Source: Rhizobium freirei PRF 81 (GTDB lineage Bacteria > Pseudomonadota > Alphaproteobacteria > Rhizobiales > Rhizobiaceae). From it: a stretch of DNA of 64,000 nt. The first letter of the stretch is position 1, and each line of letters begins with the position of its first letter. Shown piece by piece: positions 8,579 to 17,356 of this stretch. A program made the translations under genes and the position numbers. The DNA lies in contig NZ_AQHN01000065.1 in assembly GCF_000359745.1 (NCBI RefSeq), positions 62,001 to 126,000 of the forward strand, read 5' to 3'. The notes under the pieces were generated by a model, which ran no database searches, was not told the origin of the DNA, and was given only the letters and a program-made list of their open reading frames with translations.

Positions 8579-8704
8579 TCGCATCGCATTCCGCCGAACC
8601 ATTTGGCGGTGGGATTATCCTCCGGATAGCTATTTGACTCCACATGTACCGGTGGCAACCAGGAAGAATCGCATGAATGATGATCAGCCCCAGATAAATG
8701 AAGC

Positions 8705-9430
8705 ATGGCTGCAATGGATGAGGGATTTCCGCATGGCTCGGCGAAGCTCGCGGACGTGGACAGCTTCGATGCGCCGGAAGGCGAAGAGCCCGAACTGCTG
8801 TTCGTGAAATTCGCGCTGTTCGCCCGTGCCCTGACATTGTTCGACACGGCATTGTTGCTCGCTGAGCATGACAAGGTGCTCGATGTGCGCAGTACCTGCC
8901 GCAAGGTCGTCGAATGCGCGATCCATATGGATGCAGCGTGCCGCAAGCCTGACTATTTGCAGGCGCTCAAGGATGACGAAGCCACGAGTAAATGGTCGAG
9001 AGCCAAGGCGTTAAAGGACATGCAGACGGACCTTGATGCCGGCTCGCATAAGCTGCTGCAGGAATTCCTGAATGACAAGAAGGGCGCGCAGCTCAAGCCG
9101 AGTGACCTGAGCAAGGACAGCCAGTTCCCGCGCATGGCGCACATGTATCGTGAGATCTCGGCCGACACGGCACATGTCACCTACAGCTCGCTATTACGGC
9201 ATCGTTCGTTCCTGCCGGACGGGACCGCATTGTTCAGCCTCGATCCTCTGCTGGAGGAAGACGAGCTGCAGGAGACGCTGAACATACTCGGCCTCTCCGT
9301 TTTGCTGTGCGTCTTCAGCCTTGTGCGCATGATACTCACCATGGTGGGCGACGAAGCATTCTATAACCTGCATGCCCGCTATAAGGTGCTTGCCGCCGGC
9401 GGGCAGGCGCAGCTGGGTGAAACCGCATGA
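8705..9430 (+). CDS. helical DUF5677-like protein
   Basis: 241 aa, almost entirely alpha-helical. The segment ALTLFDTALLLAEHDKVLDVRSTCRKVVECAIHM followed by LQALKDDEA resembles DUF5677 proteins: a helix pair with a conserved Arg and acidic residues. A membrane-like stretch (NILGLSVLLCVFSLVRMILTMVG) lies near the C-terminus. A second frame begins at the ATG at 8673 and reads MNDDQPQINEAWLQWMRDF before a stop; its composition suggests a lost 5' end joined by a frameshift, so the true N-terminus may be longer. It lies between two HExxH paralogues. Function unknown; DUF5677 genes recur in bacterial defence neighbourhoods. Confidence 0.55.
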   Translation: MAAMDEGFPHGSAKLADVDSFDAPEGEEPELLFVKFALFARALTLFDTALLLAEHDKVLDVRSTCRKVVECAIHMDAACRKPDYLQALKDDEATSKWSRAKALKDMQTDLDAGSHKLLQEFLNDKKGAQLKPSDLSKDSQFPRMAHMYREISADTAHVTYSSLLRHRSFLPDGTALFSLDPLLEEDELQETLNILGLSVLLCVFSLVRMILTMVGDEAFYNLHARYKVLAAGGQAQLGETA

Positions 9431-9453
9431 GGTGAGGGGAGAGAGGGGCTAAT

Positions 9454-10529
9454 ATGGATACGAGCGACACGCCGCGACAAGAGGTGCCTGCCTCCACGCT
9501 TCCGCAGATTCAGGTGACGGTACAGGGCATCACCAACCAGTACGGCGCCGAATGCCTCGGGCAGCAGATGTTCCACATTCTGCGCGAGGTCGGGGAATAT
9601 ATCGATATCAGCGCGCTCGACGGTGTGACCGTAGCGGTCGATTACGACGAGGCGCTGCGCGACCTCGATCGGGGCGTCGAAGGGCTGGCGCCGTTGAGCC
9701 GCACCAATGACGAGGGCCTGGCCGGCGTCGGAAAGAGTGTCGTGGTCATGCGTGGCGACGCCGTGAAGACACATATCGTTTTGTCCGCGGGTCCGGTATG
9801 CCCGATTGTGCTCGAGGGGGCCGATCGCGATGAAGAGGATTTCCGCACGGCCATTGCCATCATCGCCCATGAATGCGCACATGTCGAAGAAATCGCCTTT
9901 CGCGAGGACCAATTCCCGGCATCCATTTTCGTCCGCCGACCGGGCATTTCATCAGCGATCACGAGCAGCACTTCGCCGAAGCCTGCCGGGGTGAATATGC
10001 GGTCTGCCGTTTGTCGGCGGGGTTCGCGGTCAACGAGGAAGCCCGTTTCCGCGACAATTTGGCCGTTCGGTTGAAGGATTGCCGCGGCAGGGCGCACGAT
10101 GCCATCCGGTCCTATCGCCTGCATGGCAATGTGGTGCGGGTCTTTCAGGAAGTCGGTATTGTCATTCTTGAGCCCTTGCGGATCGCATCCTACCTGTTCG
10201 GCCATCTGGACGGGATGAACGAATCCGACAACCTCTGCGAGGTGGCGCCAGAATTGCCGACCGAGGATCAGGCTTTGGTCAGGGCGATCGGCCGGCTGGT
10301 GGAGCAGCTGCGCGGCCTATGGGATACGCGTGGTGAGTGGCCGAGCTATGATGCGCTGATCGATGTCGGGGCGGTCGGTTACCGGCTTTTTGAGGAATTC
10401 GGCGTGCATGCGCAGCCGCAACCTGACGGGCAGGCCTATATCAATGTCCCTTTCACAGTGGATACGATGCCGGCAGGGTCTGCACAGGCCGATATGTTGC
10501 GCGCCCTCATGGGCGGCTACAGAAGCTAG
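9454..10529 (+). pseudogene. HExxH protein, putative zinc peptidase (copy 2), frameshifted
   Basis: A paralogue of the 7457-8446 gene, in two frames. Frame one (9454 to about 9935) covers the N-terminal domain (GVTVAVDYDEAL) and AHECAHVEE. Frame two, open from about 9873 to 10529, continues with CRGEYAVCRLSAGF, the same third-ligand block as copy 1 (CWDEYAACR), and runs to MGGYRS. Alignment of the two copies places the shift in 9931-9950, and the -1 direction fits loss of one base. The rest is undamaged, so this is a recent mutation, a sequencing error or a frameshifted but still used gene. A strong ribosome site (GAGAGGGG) precedes it. Confidence 0.7.
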
Positions 10530-10589
10530 GCCGGTATGATGAGTCATCATGGCTGATTGACATATGATTATATATAAAATTGTTCAGTG

Positions 10590-10603
10590 ATACAGATCTG
10601 TAT
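10590..10603. promoter_or_regulatory. hipB: 14-base perfect palindrome, candidate HipB operator 1
   Basis: ATACAGATCTGTAT is a perfect palindrome 86 bases before the hipB-like start. Its half-site (ATACAG) recurs in the second operator at 10641-10675, which suggests two binding sites for the same Xre-type regulator. Confidence 0.55.
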
Positions 10604-10640
10604 ATCAGAGTTGCGCTGCCTTACGGAATTGTCTATATAT

Positions 10641-10675
10641 TATCCTGTATATCTCCCATCATGCGATACAGGATA
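10641..10675. promoter_or_regulatory. hipB: inverted repeat TATCC...GGATA, candidate HipB operator 2
   Basis: TATCCTGTAT (10641-10650) and ATACAGGATA (10666-10675) form a perfect 10-base inverted repeat with a 15-base spacer. The outer TATCC/GGATA pair is the known E. coli HipB recognition sequence, although there the spacer is 8 bases. The right arm ends directly before the ATG at 10676, so a bound repressor would block both the promoter and the start. Confidence 0.6.
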
Positions 10676-11272
10676 ATGATCGTGGCATATAAAACAGAGC
10701 ATATAACACAGCAGTTACGCGCTGCCCGGGAAGGACAGAAAGTAAGCCAGCGTGAGCTGAGCGCTCGTTCGGGCCTGACGCAGAGCCATATTTCCCAGAT
10801 CGAGCGGGGTACAATGGAGCCTGGGCTCGGCAGCTTGGTGGATGTGGCGCGCGCGCTCGACCTCGAGATCGTCCTTGCGCCGAAGAAGCTGATGCCGGCG
10901 ATCCGCAACATCCTCGAAAGTAGTTCGGCGTCGAATGACGTCCTCACATCTGACCAACGCAAACTGGTCGCGCGTCTCGAGCGATCGTCTGCGCAGTACG
11001 GGTATGGGGTCGGGACGAGTGCCGACGCGGACGCGTTCAAGGATAGCCTGGGCCTCCTACGCCATCTGCCACTGACTCCCGACGAGCTGGACATCCTCAG
11101 GCGGGCAGCCAACCGCCTTGAAAATTCTCAGACCGACAAGATGTCACGTCAGGAAATGGGTGCGATCGTTCGCGAGATAAGGCAACTGCGCAACGCCGCG
11201 GTGCATCGCGACCGGGATGACGCAATCCCGCGCTCGGCCTACGCGCTGGATGAGGAGGACGATGATGCCTAA
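10676..11272 (+). CDS. hipB: HipB-like Xre-family antitoxin/regulator
   Basis: 198 aa from the ATG at 10676 (a GTG at 10682 is an alternative; earlier ATGs precede the operator). Residues about 8-65 are a clear Xre HTH (QLRAAREGQKVSQRELSARSGL...SHISQIERG). An extended helical C-terminus follows that is longer than E. coli HipB (88 aa): it has LLRHLPLTPDELDILRRAANR, then IRQLRNAAVHRDRDD. It directly precedes and overlaps a hipA-like gene, so the pair should form a toxin-antitoxin complex that represses its own promoter through the two palindromic sites upstream. Confidence 0.8.
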   Translation: MIVAYKTEHITQQLRAAREGQKVSQRELSARSGLTQSHISQIERGTMEPGLGSLVDVARALDLEIVLAPKKLMPAIRNILESSSASNDVLTSDQRKLVARLERSSAQYGYGVGTSADADAFKDSLGLLRHLPLTPDELDILRRAANRLENSQTDKMSRQEMGAIVREIRQLRNAAVHRDRDDAIPRSAYALDEEDDDA

Positions 11273-12500
11273 GGTCACGGTACTCGATGTCAGGCTAAAC
11301 GGAGAACCGGTCGCGACCCTGACGAACCTGCAGGACGGGCGCACCATCTTCGCATTCAACGAGGACTATATCGAAAACGAAAAGCGGCCGACACTCAGCT
11401 TGTCCTTCAAGGACCCGTTCGGCGCCCTGATTACGAAGTTCCGCCCATATAACATGGTGGTCCCACCCTTCTTCTCGAACCTGTTGCCGGAAGGGCCGCT
11501 GCGAAAATACCTCGCCGAGCGTGCTGGCGTAAAACAGACGCGGGAATTCTTCCTGCTCTGGATGCTCGGTCGTGATCTGCCCGGTGCAGTGACGGTCCAT
11601 CCCACCGTGGGTGATGACCTGCCGCCCGATGACGAGCAGGCTTCTGTCGAAGCGCGACCGAATGCATTGCGCTTTTCGTTGGCCGGTGTGCAGCTGAAAT
11701 TCTCGGCCTTCAAGAACACCACGAAGGGAGGCGGCCTGACTATTCCGGCCGAGGGTACCGGTGGATCATGGATCGTGAAGCTGCCCTCCCAGCAGTATAG
11801 CGGCGTGCCGGAGAACGAATTCTCCATGATGACCATCGCCGCGATGATGGGCATGGACGTGCCGGAGATCCAGCTGGTCGAGCTGGATGCGGTGAGCGGC
11901 CTGCCACAGGGGGTAGGAGAACTGCACGGGCAGGCGCTCGCCATTAGGCGTTTCGACCGTACGCCGGAGGGTCCGGTGCATATCGAGGATTTTGCGCAGG
12001 TGTTTGGCGTGAAGCCGGATGACAAGTACAGCAAGGGCAATTACCGGATGATCGCCCGCGTCCTCGGCATCGAGACGAGCACGGCCGACGTGGCGGAGTT
12101 CATCCGCCGGTTGGTCTTCAGCACACTGATCGGCAATGGCGACATGCATCTGAAGAACTGGTCGCTGATCTACCCCGATCGCCGTACCCCTGCGCTCTCG
12201 CCGGCTTACGACCTGCTATCGACAATCCCCTATATCGAGGGAGAGGATACGGCCGCGCTTAACTTTTCACGCACGAAAAGAATGGCGGAGCTATCGAAGG
12301 ACGAGCTTGCACATCTGGCCGCCAAGTCGGCGCTGTCCGAAAAGCTGGTCCTCGACACAGCACGCGAGACGGTCGGACGGTTTATGGATGTGTGGAAAAA
12401 CGAGAAAAACAACCTGCCGATGGCCGCGAAGGTGCGCGAGACTATCGATGCACATCTGCCCACAATCGAGCTGTATCGGGAATTCAACGAAGCTACCTAG
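11265..12500 (+). CDS. hipA: HipA-like serine/threonine kinase toxin
   Basis: 411 aa. I choose the ATG at 11265, six bases after GAGGAGG; it overlaps the hipB stop by 8 bases. The N-terminal subdomain (LNGEPVATL...GRTIFAFNEDY...PPFFSNLLPEG) is the HipA N-terminal fold. The kinase part has GGSWIVKLP (nucleotide site), NEFSMMTIAAMMG, LAIRRFDRT, the catalytic loop GNGDMHLKNWSLI with Asp, and the metal-binding PAYDLLS. HipA phosphorylates glutamyl-tRNA synthetase in E. coli; relatives have other targets. All catalytic motifs are intact, so the toxin is probably active and neutralised by the upstream HipB-like protein. Confidence 0.88.
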   Translation: MPKVTVLDVRLNGEPVATLTNLQDGRTIFAFNEDYIENEKRPTLSLSFKDPFGALITKFRPYNMVVPPFFSNLLPEGPLRKYLAERAGVKQTREFFLLWMLGRDLPGAVTVHPTVGDDLPPDDEQASVEARPNALRFSLAGVQLKFSAFKNTTKGGGLTIPAEGTGGSWIVKLPSQQYSGVPENEFSMMTIAAMMGMDVPEIQLVELDAVSGLPQGVGELHGQALAIRRFDRTPEGPVHIEDFAQVFGVKPDDKYSKGNYRMIARVLGIETSTADVAEFIRRLVFSTLIGNGDMHLKNWSLIYPDRRTPALSPAYDLLSTIPYIEGEDTAALNFSRTKRMAELSKDELAHLAAKSALSEKLVLDTARETVGRFMDVWKNEKNNLPMAAKVRETIDAHLPTIELYREFNEAT

Positions 12501-12528
12501 AAAAAGGTCATCATCGGAAGATGATGCC
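12501..12528 (-). terminator. rho-independent terminator of gajB
   Basis: CATCATC (12509-12515) pairs with GATGATG (12520-12526) across a 4-base loop, with outer GG/CC pairs. Read on the minus strand, the stem is followed by TTTTT, the layout of an intrinsic terminator for the Gabija operon. It lies between convergent hipA and gajB and may stop both. Confidence 0.6.
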
Positions 12529-12585
12529 CCACCGCCAAGGATGAAATCATAGATCTATATAGGGTGCATTTTCCGGAGATTTTCG

Positions 12586-13725
12586 CTACTGGAACAATGT
12601 GAATCCTGGAACGACTTCACCATCGGCAAGGTCATGGACCACCGCTACCGTATGCCTTGCGCGGGTTAGGGCAACATAGAGTTTTGCACGGGTTTCGGCT
12701 TTCAACGCCGATTGGGCGCTCTTCAGCCAGTCCATCATTTCATTCGTCGGATAGATAATGACGCGGTCAAAACCGAGTCCCTTGGATCGTCCGAATGTAA
12801 GCGACGGCAGTTCTACAGATGCGACCTTAACGGCGGAACTCCATCGCAGCTGTACCGGTCGTCCGGTCTTGAGATAGCGTGGCAGATCGTTACGTCGGAC
12901 GATGTGGAGACCCGCATCACCAGGGACCGGCTGCCTGCAGTCGACGCATTTACATGCAGTCGCAGCCGCCAACTTTGGATAGAGCTTCGACGATAGTTCA
13001 CAGATAGCGGTGCTATTTCGGTGCGATGTCATGAGGCTGGTCACATCAATATCGCAGGTAACCTTTCGGGGAAGTTCCGCCCGAATGAAGTCGGCAATGC
13101 CGCCATCCCTGTACTTCTTAAGGCGAGCCTCCAGATGGGTCACATAGGTGACCTGACGGGGATCACCCACCATGACGACGTTGACGGGGCTTTGGAAGAG
13201 CGCCGCCAAAATGTCGAGGTCGTGGCCTGCCAGATCCTGCACCTCATCTACGAAAATAAAGTGATAGATACGGGAAAGCCGCTCGATGACAGCGCCGTCC
13301 GATGCCTCGTTGCACCGTATCATCAGCCTCGACAATTTGTCTGAATAGACGCGATTTCGACGGTCGAAGTAGCAGCGTCTGAAATCTTCCTCACCCCAAT
13401 ACATGGGACGGCCTTGCCGGTCGCGCCCGCGCAAACCGGATCTCTGCGAAACTAGAAGCATGCCAGCGACATCCCAATCGAACAGCTTGCCTTGAAAGGG
13501 CTTGATGCCGTGCTCGATCAGCAGACTGAACCAGGTCTGGATATGCACGTTGCCCGGAACCGAGCCATTGATTTCGAAAAATTTGCGCCGGATCTCTTTT
13601 TCGTTCGATTCCGTGTAGGTGGTGATGAGGACCCGTTTTTGTTCAACGGCAAGCGCCTGCCTGACGAGGTAGGTGGTCTTCCCCGAGCCTGCCGCAGCAA
13701 TGACGAGCTTATTCGGCCCCATCAT
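12586..13725 (-). CDS. gajB: Gabija protein GajB, UvrD-like helicase
   Basis: 379 aa from the ATG at 13725; its ATGA overlaps the gajA stop, so the two are translationally coupled. Motifs of superfamily 1 helicases: Walker A AAAGSGKTT near residue 10, LITTYTESNEKEI, Walker B FIFVDEVQDL, VMVGDPRQV, TSLMTSHRN and a C-terminal VALTRARHTVAVV. In Gabija, GajB binds the GajA tetramer and uses DNA ends to license cleavage and death of the infected cell. It is shorter than the best-known GajB (about 494 aa); the 2B-type insertion seems reduced. Context beside gajA makes the call firm. Confidence 0.88.
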   Translation of the reverse strand: MMGPNKLVIAAAGSGKTTYLVRQALAVEQKRVLITTYTESNEKEIRRKFFEINGSVPGNVHIQTWFSLLIEHGIKPFQGKLFDWDVAGMLLVSQRSGLRGRDRQGRPMYWGEEDFRRCYFDRRNRVYSDKLSRLMIRCNEASDGAVIERLSRIYHFIFVDEVQDLAGHDLDILAALFQSPVNVVMVGDPRQVTYVTHLEARLKKYRDGGIADFIRAELPRKVTCDIDVTSLMTSHRNSTAICELSSKLYPKLAAATACKCVDCRQPVPGDAGLHIVRRNDLPRYLKTGRPVQLRWSSAVKVASVELPSLTFGRSKGLGFDRVIIYPTNEMMDWLKSAQSALKAETRAKLYVALTRARHTVAVVHDLADGEVVPGFTLFQ

Positions 13726-15353
13726 TTGGCGATCGCATCCAGAATATATTTCGGATAACTGATTTTCGTCTTCGCCGAGAAAATCGCCAGCGCGCATTCG
13801 GTCTTGTTGTTCTTCATATAACGATGAAGGTTATCGAGATCATGCTTGGTACCGAACAGCGTGTTGAAGGTCTCGACGCTATTGGATTTGACCAGTTTCG
13901 GCTCAAGGGTGTTATAGTTGAAAGGCTTGCCGCCGAGGACCAGGTCGCCCTTATCCACCACAGGATCATAGCAGATTGTGATATGATCGACGTCCTTGTA
14001 TTTGGCGTACTTCTTTTCAAGCGCAGCAGTATCCCCGTCGTTGTCGGTTGCGACCACGACGGGGATTTTCAGCGCCGTCGCCAGTTCGAGAAAACGCAGG
14101 AACGAAAGCCCGACCGAGATGACATCGATCTCGTCGTCGATCGGCAATTTTCCCCCGTTGGTATCCATGTAGGCCCGTTGGACGACCAGCTCGTCCGCAT
14201 CGCCCTCTACAAGGATCGACTTCTGCGACAACACGAGACGCAGCGTGTCATAGCCAGGCAGCTTATGGAAGAAGTCGCTCGCGTCCAGATCCTCGATCCG
14301 TGTGACCTTCGCTTCCCGTAACAGGATCAGGTGGTCCAGTCCTAGTTTGTTCGCGACGAAGCTGCTATGCGTGGTGATGATGACCTGCTTGCCGCTATTG
14401 TCGGTGCTGATATCGCTGATGAGCTGGTTGAGCTTCGAGTGCGAGAGGTGGTTTTCCGGTTCCTCGATCAGCAATACGGTCGCTTCGCTGTTCTTTTTGC
14501 TGCTCAGCGCGAGTCGCGTTTTGACGATGCACTGCTCGCCCTTGCCGATATAGTGGAAGGGCACATCCTCGATATAAGTCATGAGGCTGTTTTCCCAGGC
14601 ATTATGAGACGACATATCGACCGAGATGCTGACCTTTTTTCGGCTGATCTTCGCCGCTTCCGCCAATCTTTCATTAATGGCGCCGACATTGCCGTCGGCC
14701 TTGAAGGCGTCTTTCAGCTTGCGGTGGGCTTGGGATATCGCAACACGTTCCTTGTCGTCCAAAAACTCTCTGACGATGCGGGAGATGTACATATCCGAAC
14801 CGCTCTGCACACGCGTGCTTGTTGAATCGATGAGGGCCGATTTAATGGGAATGGTGCGAGGCATCGCCGGTTGGCGGGAGAATTCCGACCATTGCACCTG
14901 ATAGAATTCCAAGGGTATCGAGTTGATCTCCCTGTTCTTCAGCAACTCGGTATAGGCACCGTCATATTTCTTGTCGAACTCGATCGAGAAGAGAAGGCCG
15001 CGAGCCTTGTCGTTTTTCTCGGAATTCCCGTTTCCGCGCAGGTCTTCCAACGCGTCGCTATCACCGCCGAAAAACAGCTCGATCTGGATCTCCGGCGGAT
15101 CGAGAGGTTGTTTCGCGGCGATGCTGTCCAGATACGCCCGCTCGACCTTCCGGTTAAAAAGATAGGGAGATAATTCGTTGCGCAGGTATTTCCCGTTCAG
15201 CATACCCGTCAGGCATAGATGGATAGCTTCGAGCAGCGTGGATTTTCCGGCTTCGTTGTTGCCGACGATGATGTTGACGCCCCGATTGAAATCGGCTGCG
15301 AACCAGCCTTCGAAACACTTGAAGTTCTTTATCTTGACCTTCTCGATGTACAT
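13722..15353 (-). CDS. gajA: Gabija protein GajA, OLD-family ATPase-nuclease
   Basis: 543 aa from the ATG at 15353, which has AGGGAAG seven bases upstream; an in-frame start 36 bases earlier lacks this. N-terminal ABC-type ATPase: Walker A GNNEAGKST at about 31-39, and LLIEEPENHLS with the Walker B glutamates. C-terminal TOPRIM nuclease: ILVEGDADELV and VVVATDNDGD, the acidic metal-binding motifs of OLD nucleases. GajA nicks DNA and is released from nucleotide inhibition when phage depletes NTPs. All key motifs are visible. Encoded first in a two-gene operon with gajB, and divergent from qatA. Confidence 0.92.
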   Translation of the reverse strand: MYIEKVKIKNFKCFEGWFAADFNRGVNIIVGNNEAGKSTLLEAIHLCLTGMLNGKYLRNELSPYLFNRKVERAYLDSIAAKQPLDPPEIQIELFFGGDSDALEDLRGNGNSEKNDKARGLLFSIEFDKKYDGAYTELLKNREINSIPLEFYQVQWSEFSRQPAMPRTIPIKSALIDSTSTRVQSGSDMYISRIVREFLDDKERVAISQAHRKLKDAFKADGNVGAINERLAEAAKISRKKVSISVDMSSHNAWENSLMTYIEDVPFHYIGKGEQCIVKTRLALSSKKNSEATVLLIEEPENHLSHSKLNQLISDISTDNSGKQVIITTHSSFVANKLGLDHLILLREAKVTRIEDLDASDFFHKLPGYDTLRLVLSQKSILVEGDADELVVQRAYMDTNGGKLPIDDEIDVISVGLSFLRFLELATALKIPVVVATDNDGDTAALEKKYAKYKDVDHITICYDPVVDKGDLVLGGKPFNYNTLEPKLVKSNSVETFNTLFGTKHDLDNLHRYMKNNKTECALAIFSAKTKISYPKYILDAIAK

Positions 15354-15505
15354 CGACTTCCCTATTTCCAGCGAGGCAAGAATTTCCAAATTGACACAGC
15401 TTCGGCGCGAACAATACGTTGCAAATGTAGGGTGACGCGAATCATCGGTGCGACGTCTCGGTGCGATGGTTTTACTATCGACAGGTGCGACGGGGGAGGC
15501 CTTGA
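15354..15505. promoter_or_regulatory. shared Gabija-Qat intergenic region with GGTGCGA repeats
   Basis: The 152 bases between gajA and qatA hold divergent promoters. GGTGCGA occurs three times on the plus strand, at 15447-15453, 15460-15466 and 15484-15490, all on the qatA side; spacings are 13 and 24 bases. A strong ribosome site (GGGGGAGG) precedes qatA. The repeats could bind a regulator of qat. The sharing of one short region suggests the two defence systems were acquired or are controlled together. Confidence 0.45.
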
Positions 15506-17356
15506 ATGTGGGCAGATAATGAGACTGAAAAAGACTTCCTTAATTTTTCGGGAGTGGCCGACACCGTAGCGGAAATCATCGTCCAGGCGCGGGGGCGCCC
15601 AATTTCAATCGGTGTCTCGGGATCATGGGGCATTGGAAAATCCTCCATGATAAAACTGACCCAAGCATCCCTCGCTAACCGAGAGAGGAAAGAAGGCGAG
15701 AAGGACTTCGTCTTCGTCGAATTCAATGCTTGGCTTTACCAAGGTTATGACGACGCTCGCGCCGCATTGATGGACGTCATCGCGACGAAGCTAGAGCAGG
15801 AAGCAAGAGCGCGCGAAAGAGGAGTAGACAAGGCCAAGGCGCTCATCAAGCGCGTGAACTGGCTGCGTGCAATGAAGCTCGCTGCCGGTTCGGCGATAGC
15901 GGTGTCGATGGGACTTCCTCCAACTGGGCTCATCGGCGAAGTGTGGGGGCTGGGGCAGCGGTTTCTAGGTGGTTCCGTCGACCAAAAACTAATCGAAGAC
16001 GCCAAATCGAAAGCGGGTGAGGTGGCAAGTGCTGCCTCCGGGCTTCTCAATCCGGCAGAGGAAACCTCACCACCTAAGGAAATCCAAGCCCTCAGGGATA
16101 ATTTCGAGGAGACCCTTGAGGAGCTTGGGGTAACTCTTGTCGTGTTGATCGACGACCTTGACCGTTGCCTCCCCGAGACGACGATCTCGACCCTTGAGGC
16201 CATACGGCTGTTCCTGTTTCTGAAAAATACGGCATTCGTCATCGCGGCCGACAACGACATGATCAAACACGCCGTCCGCAAGCATTTCGAAGGCGTTCCC
16301 GACGATCTACTTGTAACGAGCTACTTCGACAAATTGATCCAGGTGCCTATCCGCGTTCCTCCCTTGGGAACGCAGGAAGTCCGCGCGTACATGATGTTGC
16401 TCTACATCGAAAACAGCGACTTGAAGGACGACGTAAAGGAAAAACTGCGGGTTGGGATAATCGATCAGTTGCGAAAGACGTGGCAGGGCGCGCGCGTCGA
16501 CAAGGCATATGTAACGGGACTGCACGAGAACATACCGGCAGATCTTATCGGACGTTTTGATACGGCTGAAAGGCTTGCGCCTATCATGACGACTGCCTCG
16601 GGCATCGTCGGTAATCCCCGACTGATCAAGCGTTTCCTGAATGCACTTTCTATCCGCATGGCGATCTCCAATGCTCAGGGCGTCGGCGTGGATGAGGCGG
16701 TCCTCGCCAAGCTTCTCCTGTTCGAACGTCTCGGTAGCCCGTTGGCTTACGCCGAACTATTGAAGGCCGTTAGCCAAGACGATGACGGCAAACCCAGATT
16801 CCTGAAGGATTGGGAAGAAGCGGCCACAGAGGGAAAAGACCTAAACCTTGCCGCGCCCTGGGATGCTCCTTTCTCGAGGGAATGGCTGGCTTTGCCTCCG
16901 CCGCTACACGATGCGAAGTTGTTGGGCGCTTTGTATGTGAGCCGCGAGCACGCGCCGCTCATAACGCCCGGTGACCGTTTAACGACCGAAGCGGCCGAAA
17001 TATTGACCGCAATGCTCACCCACCCTGAAATGGCTGCGGCCCTGGTCGACAAATTGGCACGCGTGTCGCGCGTAGAAACCTCGATCATTATGGATCGTCT
17101 CCTGGACCGTGCTCATCAAGAACAAGAATGGGGAGTTCCAGCTATCCTGGAAGCCTGCCTCGCGGTTGCGAAAGCCGATCCTCAGCAAGGACTACGATTG
17201 GCGGCATTTCTGAACGATCGTCCACCGGCGCAGATTACTCCGGGGATCGTTCCGAAAATCGGAGACCAACCTTGGGCGGACGGCGTTTTCGAGAAATGGA
17301 AGCGCACGGGCGTGCCGCTGGTGGTCAAAAGAGCGATTGAGAAGGCCGAACAATAA
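15506..17356 (+). CDS. qatA: Qat system protein QatA, KAP-family P-loop NTPase
   Basis: 616 aa. Walker A GSWGIGKSS at about 39-47, a characteristic KAP insertion with hydrophobic helices (MKLAAGSAIAVSMGLP near 130-150) between Walker A and B, and Walker B TLVVLIDDLDRCLP near 210. FVIAADNDMI and RLIKRFLNALSIR complete the KAP signature. KAP NTPases are membrane-linked; the hydrophobic insertion may anchor it. QatA is the defining ATPase of the Qat anti-phage system (qatABCD) of Escherichia coli and others. The gene overlaps qatB (TAATG) and all four genes are tightly coupled. The mechanism of Qat is not settled. Confidence 0.9.
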   Translation: MWADNETEKDFLNFSGVADTVAEIIVQARGRPISIGVSGSWGIGKSSMIKLTQASLANRERKEGEKDFVFVEFNAWLYQGYDDARAALMDVIATKLEQEARARERGVDKAKALIKRVNWLRAMKLAAGSAIAVSMGLPPTGLIGEVWGLGQRFLGGSVDQKLIEDAKSKAGEVASAASGLLNPAEETSPPKEIQALRDNFEETLEELGVTLVVLIDDLDRCLPETTISTLEAIRLFLFLKNTAFVIAADNDMIKHAVRKHFEGVPDDLLVTSYFDKLIQVPIRVPPLGTQEVRAYMMLLYIENSDLKDDVKEKLRVGIIDQLRKTWQGARVDKAYVTGLHENIPADLIGRFDTAERLAPIMTTASGIVGNPRLIKRFLNALSIRMAISNAQGVGVDEAVLAKLLLFERLGSPLAYAELLKAVSQDDDGKPRFLKDWEEAATEGKDLNLAAPWDAPFSREWLALPPPLHDAKLLGALYVSREHAPLITPGDRLTTEAAEILTAMLTHPEMAAALVDKLARVSRVETSIIMDRLLDRAHQEQEWGVPAILEACLAVAKADPQQGLRLAAFLNDRPPAQITPGIVPKIGDQPWADGVFEKWKRTGVPLVVKRAIEKAEQ

